Assembly: GCF_029601685.1 (NCBI RefSeq)
Contig: NZ_JARRIR010000003.1
Location: 62,001 to 126,000, forward strand
Direction: 5' to 3'
DNA from: Metarhizobium sp017305935
GTDB taxonomy: Bacteria; Pseudomonadota; Alphaproteobacteria; Rhizobiales; Rhizobiaceae
Length of the DNA stretch: 64,000 nt
Part shown: piece by piece, positions 35,159-42,304 of the stretch
Numbering within the stretch: position 1 is the stretch's first letter
How the letters are laid out: each line of letters begins with the position of its first letter
Position numbers and translations under genes: made by a program
The notes under the pieces: generated by a model
Told to the model about the DNA's origin: nothing
The model's input: the letters and a program-made list of their open reading frames with translations, nothing else
The model's database searches: none

Positions 35159-35334
35159 CCGTTGCGGCTGCGTATTGCGATGAAGCGACGACGGGCTTCA
35201 TTCCGTTCGACGGGCAAGGATAGCAATCAATGCGACCGGACAATGACAGAGCCGGCGATGAAGTGACGCAGGCGAGGCCTCGGGAAGAGGCGATTGCGGC
35301 GGCGACGCTTTTGCGCCGCCGCCCGCTGGCGATG
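35159..35334. other. Intergenic part of the DUF2625-VOC gap
   Basis: The DUF2625 to VOC gap is about 400 bases. Its left half holds the possible broken small gene, and this right half contains only the GC-rich hairpin at 35296-35322. No other gene is supported. Confidence 0.4.
35296..35322 (-). terminator. GC-rich hairpin after the VOC gene
   Basis: GCGGCGGCG (35296-35304) pairs perfectly with CGCCGCCGC (35314-35322) around a 9-base loop. It lies 12 bases beyond the stop codon of the minus-strand VOC gene. No U-tract follows, so it is a probable but not classical terminator for the ABC-VOC transcript. Confidence 0.55.
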
Positions 35335-35928
35335 TCACTTGGCCGGGTTCTTCGGATCCCACAGCACCGTCTTGGCATCCTTTTCATAGGCCATGCCCTT
35401 GGGATAGCTGATCGCCTCGAACTGCATGCCCCAAGGAGCCTGGAAATAGAGGATGGTCTGGCCGGCGGCGGGGCCTTCGCTGATGGGCACTGGGCCCATG
35501 CGGGTGGCGACGCCCTTGGAGACCAGATACGCCTTGGCGGCGGCGACATCGTCGACATAAAGCGCGATGTGGAAGGCGCCGATATCGCTATTCTTGGCCT
35601 TGAGGTCGCGCTGATCTGCGGCCGTATACTGGAACAGCTCGATATTGGAGCCGAAGCCGCAGCGGATCTGCGTGATCTCGTGGATGACCGCCTTGGCGTC
35701 GACGCCGACGAGATCGGTCATGAAGGTGCCCTTGTCATCGGCAAATGGGCCAAAGGACATGGCCTTTTCGCAGCCGAGCACGCCGGTGAAGAAATCCACC
35801 GCCTGTTTCATGTCCGGGACGGTGACGCCGGTATGATCGTGGCCGCGCAAGCCCGGCAGGCCCTCGGCCATGACCGGGCCGGAGAGAACGGCGAGCATGG
35901 CCGCCGTCAGAAGTGTGGCAAGTTTCAT
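35335..35928 (-). CDS. Exported VOC (glyoxalase-fold) protein
   Basis: A 197-residue protein with a signal peptide (MKLATLLTAAMLAVLSGPVMA, cut about residue 21) and then a vicinal-oxygen-chelate domain. It starts GHDHTGVTVPDMKQAVDFF, reads CGFGSNIELFQYT in the middle and AFHIALYVDDVAAAKAYL in the second half, and ends GMQFEAISYPKG. His and Glu residues in these blocks sit where VOC enzymes bind metal. Most such proteins are cytoplasmic, so export is unusual. It lies 98 bases downstream of the oligopeptide-type ABC operon on the same strand and is probably its last gene. Confidence 0.85.
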   Translation of the reverse strand: MKLATLLTAAMLAVLSGPVMAEGLPGLRGHDHTGVTVPDMKQAVDFFTGVLGCEKAMSFGPFADDKGTFMTDLVGVDAKAVIHEITQIRCGFGSNIELFQYTAADQRDLKAKNSDIGAFHIALYVDDVAAAKAYLVSKGVATRMGPVPISEGPAAGQTILYFQAPWGMQFEAISYPKGMAYEKDAKTVLWDPKNPAK

Positions 35929-36026
35929 CGCATTTCCCCTTTTTGGCGGGCATGCAGGAGCGTTCGCCGGAAGCCCGCAGTTCCGGCGATGTGGTGGGAT
36001 GGATTGTCGGCGGACCACGTTTTGGG

Positions 36027-36839
36027 TTACGCGGCGTCTTCGACGCCGGCTTTCGAATCCAGCCAGCCCGGCGTGATTTCCGGCAACGGGATGGCGTCGA
36101 GCAGCAGGCGGGTATAGGCGGAACGCGGATTGGCGAAGACTTCGGCGCAGGCGCCTTCCTCCTCGATTTTTCCGAACCGCATGACATAGACGCGGTCGCA
36201 GACCGCGCGGATGACCGAGAGATCGTGGCTGATGAAGGCCATGGAGAGGCCGAGATCGGCCGATAATCCCTTCAGCAGTTTCAATACCTGCGCCTGCGTC
36301 GAGACGTCGAGGCCGGAGACGATCTCGTCGGCGAGCACGAAATCCGGCTCCAGCAAAGCGGCGCGGGCAATGCCAACGCGCTGGCGCTGGCCGCCGGAGA
36401 GCTCGTGCGGATTGCGGTCGAGACAGACGGCAGGAAGCGAGACGCGCTCCAGCATCTTCGCGACCCGCGCTTCCGTCTCGGCCGCCGTCTTCGCCAGTCC
36501 GTGCAGCTTCAGCGGTTCGGAGAGGATGCGGCGGATGGTGTGGCGCGGATTGAGCGAGGCCATCGGATCCTGAAAGATCATCTGGATGCGGCGGCGAAGC
36601 GGACGCATCTCTCCCTCCGGCAGCCGGGTGATATCGCGGCCGTCGAAGCGGATGCTGCCGGCGGAGACATCCACCAGCCGCAACAGCGCCCGGCCCAGCG
36701 TCGTCTTGCCCGAGCCGGATTCGCCGACGATGCCGACCGTTTCGCCACGACAGATGGAGACATCGACGCCATGCAGCACCTTGATGCCGTTGCCGTAGGT
36801 GACTTCGATGCCGGTGGCGTCGATCAGGGTTTCGTTCAT
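36027..36839 (-). CDS. Oligopeptide-type ABC ATPase (DppF-like)
   Basis: A 270-residue ATP-binding subunit. Walker A GESGSGKTT is near residue 39, the Q-loop is FQDPMASLNPRHTI, the signature is LSGGQRQRVGIARA, and Walker B LEPDFVLADEIVSGLD has Ile-Val in place of the usual Pro-Thr. The FQDPxxSLNPR string is typical of Dpp/Opp ATPases. It is the last transport gene of a five-gene minus-strand unit (binding protein, two permeases, two ATPases). GAGGAGG precedes ATG 36839. Confidence 0.93.
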   Translation of the reverse strand: MNETLIDATGIEVTYGNGIKVLHGVDVSICRGETVGIVGESGSGKTTLGRALLRLVDVSAGSIRFDGRDITRLPEGEMRPLRRRIQMIFQDPMASLNPRHTIRRILSEPLKLHGLAKTAAETEARVAKMLERVSLPAVCLDRNPHELSGGQRQRVGIARAALLEPDFVLADEIVSGLDVSTQAQVLKLLKGLSADLGLSMAFISHDLSVIRAVCDRVYVMRFGKIEEEGACAEVFANPRSAYTRLLLDAIPLPEITPGWLDSKAGVEDAA

Positions 36840-36849
36840 CTCCACCTCC

Positions 36850-37710
36850 TCAACTGAGGCCGATTTCGGCGCGCAGCGCCTCGAAGACGGAAGGCGGCAC
36901 CGGCTCCAGCCCGCTATCCGGCCGGTCGTAGCGCGGGCCGGCGGCCAACAGCGCTTTCGTGTAAGCGTGGCGCGGTGCGGTCAGCACATCGGCGGTGCGG
37001 CCGGCCTCGATCACCTTGCCGGCATAGAGCAGGGTGACGCTGTCGCAGATTTGCGCGACGACGCCGAGATCGTGGGTGACGAAGATCACCGCCGTGCCGT
37101 GAGTCCTCTGCATGTCGCGGATGAGGCGCAGGATCTGCTTTTGCACGGTGACATCGAGCGCCGTCGTCGGCTCGTCGGCGACCACCAGCTTCGGTTCCAG
37201 CGCGAAGGCGCTCGCGATCAGCACGCGCTGGCGCATGCCGCCGGAAAGTTCATGCGGATAGGCGCGCAGCACCCGCTCGGGATCGCGGATATGCACTTCC
37301 TGCAGCAGCTTCAACGCGCGCGCCCGTGCCTCTTTCGAGGAGAGGCCGCGGCGCAGGCGCAACGCATCGGTCAATTGCGCCTCGATGCGGCGGCCGGGGT
37401 TCAGCGCCGTCTGCGGATCCTGCGGGATGAGCGCGATATGCGTCCCGATGAGATCGCGAAGCGCGCGCGACGGCATGGTCATGAGGTCGCGGCCTTCAAA
37501 GCGGATGGCGCCGCCGGTCACCTGCACGGTGCGCGGCAGGATGCCGAGCAGCGCCTTGGCGATGGTGGATTTGCCCGCCCCGCTTTCGCCGACGAGACCA
37601 CGCACCTCACCGCGCTCCAGTGTCAGCGAGACGTCGCGCAGGATGGGCGCGCCATTTTCGCGGGTGGAGACGGCCGAGAGGTTTTCGATGGAGAGCAGGG
37701 GGGCGGTCAT
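36850..37710 (-). CDS. Oligopeptide-type ABC ATPase (DppD-like)
   Basis: A 286-residue ATP-binding subunit. Walker A GESGAGKST is near residue 41, followed by IPQDPQTALNPGRRI, the signature LSGGMRQRVLIASA, and Walker B LVVADEPTTALDVT. A C-terminal oligopeptide-transporter-type tail is present but short, without the clear cysteines of Fe-S-type members. The start overlaps the stop of the upstream permease (ATGA). It pairs with the DppF-like subunit to drive import. Confidence 0.93.
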   Translation of the reverse strand: MTAPLLSIENLSAVSTRENGAPILRDVSLTLERGEVRGLVGESGAGKSTIAKALLGILPRTVQVTGGAIRFEGRDLMTMPSRALRDLIGTHIALIPQDPQTALNPGRRIEAQLTDALRLRRGLSSKEARARALKLLQEVHIRDPERVLRAYPHELSGGMRQRVLIASAFALEPKLVVADEPTTALDVTVQKQILRLIRDMQRTHGTAVIFVTHDLGVVAQICDSVTLLYAGKVIEAGRTADVLTAPRHAYTKALLAAGPRYDRPDSGLEPVPPSVFEALRAEIGLS

Positions 37711-38612
37711 CGGCGCATCACCGGATCGAGGGCGCGGCGCAAGCCGTCGCCGAGCTGGTTGAAGGCAAGCACGGTGGCGAACAGGACGGTGAGCGGCACG
37801 ACCAGCACCCACCAGCCCTGATAGACGATCTGCCGCCCCTGGGCGATCATGCCGCCCCAAGTCGGCGTATCCGACGACACCGACAGGCCGACGAAGGAGA
37901 GGATCGCCTCGACGATGACGGCGATGCCCATTTCGAGGCTGACCAGCGCGATCAGCGCCGGAGCGACATTCGGCAGGATTTCCCGCAACAGGATATGCAG
38001 GCGCGAAAAGCCGATGGTGCGGGCGGCGACGACATAATCCATGCTGGCCTGCGCCTGCGTTTCGGCGCGCACCACGCGACAGAAGCGGGTCCAGTCGATG
38101 ATGACGATGGCGGCGATGACGGAATGGATGCCGGAGCCGAGCACGGCGACCAGCAGGATCGACAGCAGCACCGGCGGAAAGGCCATCCAGATATCGACGA
38201 GGCGGGAGATGATCCGGTCCGCCCAGCCGCCATACCAGCCGGCGATCAGCCCCAGTGCCGTGCCGATCAGCCCCGCCAGCCCGGCCGCGACGAAGGCGAC
38301 GGTGAGCGCGACGCGGGTGCCGTAGAGCACGCGCGAGAGCACGTCGCGGCCGAGATCGTCGGTGCCGAGCCAGTACCCCGGTTCCGCGCCGGCATAGCCG
38401 GCGGGCGGCAACGTGCCGAGCATCAGATCCTGTTCCAGCGGATCCTTCGGCGCCAGGAACGGCGCGAAGATCGCGACAAGCAGCAGCAGCAGGATAAATC
38501 CGCCGCCGATCGCCACCCTGGGCTCGCGCAGCATCGCCTTCAGATGTCGTGCGAAGGCGGAACGGCGAGGGGCGGGCAGGGCGAGCGGCGGGGAAGCGGT
38601 GACGTCAGCCAT
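37707..38612 (-). CDS. Oligopeptide-type ABC permease (DppC-like)
   Basis: A 301-residue inner-membrane permease. A cytoplasmic N-terminus precedes TM1 (about residues 34-52), followed by the DppC-type block YWLGTDDLGRDVLSRVLYG, further helices, and the EAA loop (VVAARTIGFSRLHILLREILPN). ATG 38612 was chosen over longer Cys-rich in-frame sequence. It overlaps the upstream permease by 8 bases and the downstream ATPase by 4. Confidence 0.93.
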   Translation of the reverse strand: MADVTASPPLALPAPRRSAFARHLKAMLREPRVAIGGGFILLLLLVAIFAPFLAPKDPLEQDLMLGTLPPAGYAGAEPGYWLGTDDLGRDVLSRVLYGTRVALTVAFVAAGLAGLIGTALGLIAGWYGGWADRIISRLVDIWMAFPPVLLSILLVAVLGSGIHSVIAAIVIIDWTRFCRVVRAETQAQASMDYVVAARTIGFSRLHILLREILPNVAPALIALVSLEMGIAVIVEAILSFVGLSVSSDTPTWGGMIAQGRQIVYQGWWVLVVPLTVLFATVLAFNQLGDGLRRALDPVMRR

Positions 38613-39612
38613 GGCGCAGCCTCGGATTGAACGCGACGACCAGCATGTCGACCAGCAGGTTGATGAGAATGAACAGCGCGCCAAAGGCGAGCACGAGACC
38701 CTGGATCAGCGGCAGATCGCGATTGATGACCGCATCGATCGCCATGTTGCCGATGCCGGGATAGGCGAAGATGCGCTCGACGATGACGGTGCCCCCGATC
38801 AGAAAAGTGAACTGCACCCCGGTCAGCGCAATGGTCGGGCCGATCGCGTTTCGCAGCGCCTCCTGCAGCACGAGGCGCAGGCTGGACATGCCCTTGAGGC
38901 GGGCGAGCAGGATATAGTCCTGCACCATCGCCTCCATCAGCGCCCCCTTGAGCACGCGGGCGATGATTGCCGCCAAGGGCAGGCCGAGCGCCAGCACCGG
39001 CATGACCATATGCGCGGCGATATCGGCAGCGGTGGAGAAGCGCAGGCGTAGGAGGCTTTCGAGCAAGTAGAAAGGGGTGGCGAAATCCACCTGGTGAACC
39101 GGATCGATGCGCCCCGACAGCGGAAACACCGGGAAGGCGACCCCGAGCAGCAGCACCAGCGCCAGGGCCCAGACGAAATCCGGCACCGCCAGAAACAGGC
39201 CGTTGATCGTATCGAGCACCGGTTCGCCCGGCGTGCGCCGGAGCAGCGTGCCGGCCACCGCCACCGCGCCGCCGAGCAGGATGGCGAGGACAAGCGCGGC
39301 AAAGGCCAGTTCCAGCGTCGCCGGCAGGCGCTCGGCGAGCAGGCCGAGCACGTCGCGCCGCAGCGAGATAGAGGTGCCGAAATCGCCGGTTGCGACCGCC
39401 TTGAGCCAGACGAGGAATTGCATGGGAAGGCTGGCGTCGAGACCGTATTGCGCTCTGAGCGCCGCGATGCTTTCGGGACTCGCGCCCGGCGAAATCATCA
39501 TCGCGATGGGATCGCCCGGCACGACGCGCAGCAGAACGAACACGATCACCGCGACGCCGAACAGCGTGATCGCGGCCATCGCCAGTCGTTTGAGGATCGA
39601 GAAGGCAATCAT
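38605..39612 (-). CDS. Oligopeptide-type ABC permease (DppB-like)
   Basis: A 335-residue inner-membrane permease. It has the DppB N-terminus (RLAMAAITLFGVAVIVFVLLRVVPGDP, one TM then the VPGDP motif), a periplasmic loop, five further helices and the EAA loop (LARLKGMSSLRLVLQEALRNA). It follows the binding-protein gene by 208 bases containing a hairpin repeat, which may reduce expression of the membrane parts relative to the binding protein. Confidence 0.93.
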   Translation of the reverse strand: MIAFSILKRLAMAAITLFGVAVIVFVLLRVVPGDPIAMMISPGASPESIAALRAQYGLDASLPMQFLVWLKAVATGDFGTSISLRRDVLGLLAERLPATLELAFAALVLAILLGGAVAVAGTLLRRTPGEPVLDTINGLFLAVPDFVWALALVLLLGVAFPVFPLSGRIDPVHQVDFATPFYLLESLLRLRFSTAADIAAHMVMPVLALGLPLAAIIARVLKGALMEAMVQDYILLARLKGMSSLRLVLQEALRNAIGPTIALTGVQFTFLIGGTVIVERIFAYPGIGNMAIDAVINRDLPLIQGLVLAFGALFILINLLVDMLVVAFNPRLRHG

Positions 39613-39760
39613 GAATGCATCATTCCCTGACCGCGCCAGGCAACAAGCCTAGCGGCGGGGATTTAGGCTGGCAAGCGGGCAAGGGGTTGCCCGGAAAAGT
39701 TCTGGATCGTTGCCCTGTCTGCGCAGGACGATCGATTTGGAGCGAAGCGGTTGCCTCAAA

Positions 39761-39787
39761 ACCCCTTCTCCCCCGAGGGGAGAAGGG
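39761..39787 (-). repeat. Hairpin repeat between binding-protein and permease genes
   Basis: CCCTTCTCCCC (39763-39773) pairs perfectly with GGGGAGAAGGG (39777-39787) around CGA. The ACCCCTTCTCCCC arm matches 12 of 13 bases of the arms at 8857 and 17509. Inside an ABC operon such a hairpin commonly stabilises the upstream binding-protein mRNA. Confidence 0.65.
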
Positions 39788-39820
39788 AAATGTGGCGACG
39801 GTTGCGCCGCGATCCTGCGA

Positions 39821-41353
39821 TCAGCCCGGCGAAACCAGCGTCGGCTGCAGTGCGCCGGAAACATTCGGCGTCACCTTCAGCGTCGACTTGTAGAGGATCG
39901 GCTGGGCATATTGCAGCAGCGGAATGACATATCCCTGCTCGGCGATATACTTGCTGACCGCCTTCCAGCCGGCGATGCGCTTGTCCTCGTCCTTTTCGCC
40001 CCAGAGCGGGATGATCATATTGTCGAGGTCGTCGGTATTCCAGACCGAATGCGGCGAGGGGCCGAACATGGCGAAGCCGGTCGAGGTCGTCGGGTCGCCG
40101 ATGGCGTTGCCCCAGTTGTAGAAGGCGGCGGGCGCCAGTTGATCGGCGGCGCGCAACTCGTAGTGCTTGGCGATCTCGTAGACCTCGATCTCGGCGTCGA
40201 TGCCGACCTTGCGCCACATGCCGACGATGGCCTGGACCATTTCATAGTCCTTGGGCTTCAGGCCGCGCGTCGTCTGGATCTTGAATTTCGCCGGCTTGTC
40301 CGGGGAATAGCCGGAGGCGGCGAGCAGCGATTTCGCCTTTTCCGGGTCGTAGCCGACCTTGATCGACGGATCGTAGGCCAGATATTCCGGCGTTTCCAGC
40401 GTGTCGATCGGCACGCCGTAGCCGCGCAACAGGCGCTTGACGATCGCGTCCTTGTCGATGGCGTGATGGGCGGCGAGGCGCACGTTCTTGTCGAGCATCA
40501 CTTCGATATTGTTGATGAACAGCATGCCGATATCGGAGATCGGCGTCGCGACACCGGCAAAGCCCGCCGTGCCCTTCAGGCGGTCGAATTCGTCGTAGGG
40601 AATTTCCAGGGTGATGTCGGACGAACCGGATTCGAGTTCGGCGACGCGGCTGGTGCCGTCCGGCACGAACTTGAAGACCACGGTGTCGAAGGCCGGCTTG
40701 CCGCCGTAATAATTCGGATTGGCCTTGAGCCGCAGGAAGGCGTTGCCTTCATAGGCATCGACCATATAGGGCCCGGTGCCGATCGGCTTCTTCTCGAAAC
40801 CTTCCGCACCGACCTTTTCGTAATAGCCCTTCGGCATGACATAGCCGGTGAGGAAGGCGGCCCATTTGAAGAAGGTCGGTTCGAAGCGCAGTACGTCGCC
40901 GGTGATGCGCTTGCCATCGATCTTGTAATTGCCGGCGGTCGACCAGACGAATTGCGCGGGATTGCCGGTCTTTTCGTCGGCGGCGCGGGTCAGCGACCAG
41001 ACCACGTCCTCCGGGGTGAACGGCGAGCCGTCATGCCAGGTCACGCCCTCGCGCACATCCATCCACAGCTTGGTCTTGTCCTCGTTCCAACCCCAGTCGG
41101 TGAGCAGGCCCGGCTGGAAGGACAGGTCGGGGCCCTGGCCGACATACTGATCGAAGATCGAGCGATAGATCGCCTGGATGGTCGGATTGACCGCCGAGGG
41201 ACCGACCGTCGGGTCGAAGGAGGGCAGGTTGACATTGTAGGCGATGGTCAGCGTTCCGGCCTCGGCGGCCGAGACGAGGTTACGGCCGGAAAATACCCCG
41301 GTCAAAAAGGCGGCAGCACCCAGGCCCAGCGCCTGGCGTCTGGAAAACATCAT
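39821..41353 (-). CDS. Oligopeptide-type ABC substrate-binding protein
   Basis: A 510-residue family 5 extracellular binding protein. The N-terminus is MMFSRRQALGLGAAAFLTG, a twin-arginine-like signal, so export may be by Tat. The body shows the family blocks WMDVREGVTWHDGSPFTPEDVVWSL, PIGTGPYMVD and NVRLAAHHAIDKDAIVKRLLRG. The ligand could be a peptide, opine or sugar derivative; the sequence does not say. It is the first gene of the operon, and a candidate promoter with a palindrome over its -35 lies at 41439-41467. Confidence 0.94.
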   Translation of the reverse strand: MMFSRRQALGLGAAAFLTGVFSGRNLVSAAEAGTLTIAYNVNLPSFDPTVGPSAVNPTIQAIYRSIFDQYVGQGPDLSFQPGLLTDWGWNEDKTKLWMDVREGVTWHDGSPFTPEDVVWSLTRAADEKTGNPAQFVWSTAGNYKIDGKRITGDVLRFEPTFFKWAAFLTGYVMPKGYYEKVGAEGFEKKPIGTGPYMVDAYEGNAFLRLKANPNYYGGKPAFDTVVFKFVPDGTSRVAELESGSSDITLEIPYDEFDRLKGTAGFAGVATPISDIGMLFINNIEVMLDKNVRLAAHHAIDKDAIVKRLLRGYGVPIDTLETPEYLAYDPSIKVGYDPEKAKSLLAASGYSPDKPAKFKIQTTRGLKPKDYEMVQAIVGMWRKVGIDAEIEVYEIAKHYELRAADQLAPAAFYNWGNAIGDPTTSTGFAMFGPSPHSVWNTDDLDNMIIPLWGEKDEDKRIAGWKAVSKYIAEQGYVIPLLQYAQPILYKSTLKVTPNVSGALQPTLVSPG

Positions 41354-41737
41354 GATGGACTCCGTCGTTCCCTCGGTTCCCGCCAGCACGTCGTCCCGGA
41401 CGACTGGTCGGGTAATTTTTATGGATCGGAATGCTTTAATCCTAAAATAAGCCCGCTCCGCTTGCAAGCGCTTTTCTTGCTTCTATATGCCGATGCATAG
41501 AAATTCCCCCAAGCGGCGAAAATGCCGGATGAGGCCGGTATTTTAGCAATAGCGGCCAATTCTGGCGCCGTGTTCAGTGTGCTTCGGCGACCTTTTCGAC
41601 ATTAAATATGATTTTGCAATTATTTTATAGCGGATGATGATCACGCAGGGCGAGGCAATTCGGGATGCGGTCGAAGCGTGCGCCCCTGCAGAAAATCATG
41701 GGCCACGGTGCCTCTTTCGCCCGGTCAGCCACGGGGC
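41354..41737. other. 384-base AT-rich regulatory gap
   Basis: This gap lies between the binding-protein start and the GNAT stop. It is distinctly richer in AT than its surroundings (especially 41400-41460 and 41600-41645). It holds the candidate promoter at 41439-41467, a CGCTTGCAAGCG palindrome, an adjacent AAGCGCTT core like LacI-family sites, and a TTCTAT...ATAGAA inverted repeat (41481-41502). No gene is visible. Confidence 0.5.
41439..41467 (-). promoter_or_regulatory. Candidate promoter of the oligopeptide-type operon
   Basis: On the minus strand TTGCAA (41467-41462), a 17-base spacer and TAGGAT (41444-41439) give a plausible sigma-70-type promoter 86 bases from the start codon. The -35 lies within the 12-bp palindrome CGCTTGCAAGCG (41459-41470), suggesting repression by a bound regulator. 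Each hexamer matches consensus at four of six positions. Confidence 0.4.
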
Positions 41738-42172
41738 CTAGAATTTCTTCTTCAGGAAATAACGCGGCGTCGCGCCGTTGCCGCCTTCCAGTTCCCCGAA
41801 CAGGGCGAAACCCTGTTTTTCATAAAACGGCCGTGCCTGGAATTCGAACGTATCGAGCCACAAGCCGATATAGCCACGCGCCCTTGCGATGGTTTCCGCT
41901 TCCGCCAGCAGCCGCGTGCCGAGCCCCAGGCCGCGATAGCGGGCCGGCACCACCAACAGGAGGATCAAGGCCCAGCCATAGCCATCGACGGCATATAACC
42001 CGCCGACGACTTCGCCGTTCTCCGGATCGCGCAACGCAATGGCGAAATCCGACGGTTCCGGCGCGAAGGCGCGCATCTCGGCATTATAGGCGGTAAGGGC
42101 GGCATCAATGACCTCCTTTATATCCGGAGCCGGATTGTCCGCGATGATTTCGATGATCGGTGGCTTGAACAT
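41738..42172 (-). CDS. GNAT-family N-acetyltransferase
   Basis: A 144-residue acetyltransferase. The acetyl-CoA loop is VVPARYRGLGLGTRLLAEAE (about residues 82-101), followed by GYIGLWLDTFEFQARPFYEKQGF, a standard GNAT end, and FGELEGG. ATG 42172 has GGGAAGG just upstream; the longer frame is antisense translation. The substrate is unknown. It is divergent from the DUF1217 repeat gene, with 132 bases between. Confidence 0.9.
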   Translation of the reverse strand: MFKPPIIEIIADNPAPDIKEVIDAALTAYNAEMRAFAPEPSDFAIALRDPENGEVVGGLYAVDGYGWALILLLVVPARYRGLGLGTRLLAEAETIARARGYIGLWLDTFEFQARPFYEKQGFALFGELEGGNGATPRYFLKKKF

Positions 42173-42304
42173 GACCTTCCCGCCGGTCGCGACCGGGAAC
42201 CCCTGCACGCTGGAGCTTCGATTTACGGTAAAACAACCTGAAGTCAGTTTTGCACAACCCAGGTCCCTTACGCGTCGGCATGAATGCGAACCAGGGGTGG
42301 TGCG

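Noticed and set aside
39821..41353. Binding protein considered as a nickel-specific transporter part
   Set aside because: Family 5 proteins include nickel binders, but no nickel-site residues or nik/urease genes are seen, so the ligand is left open.
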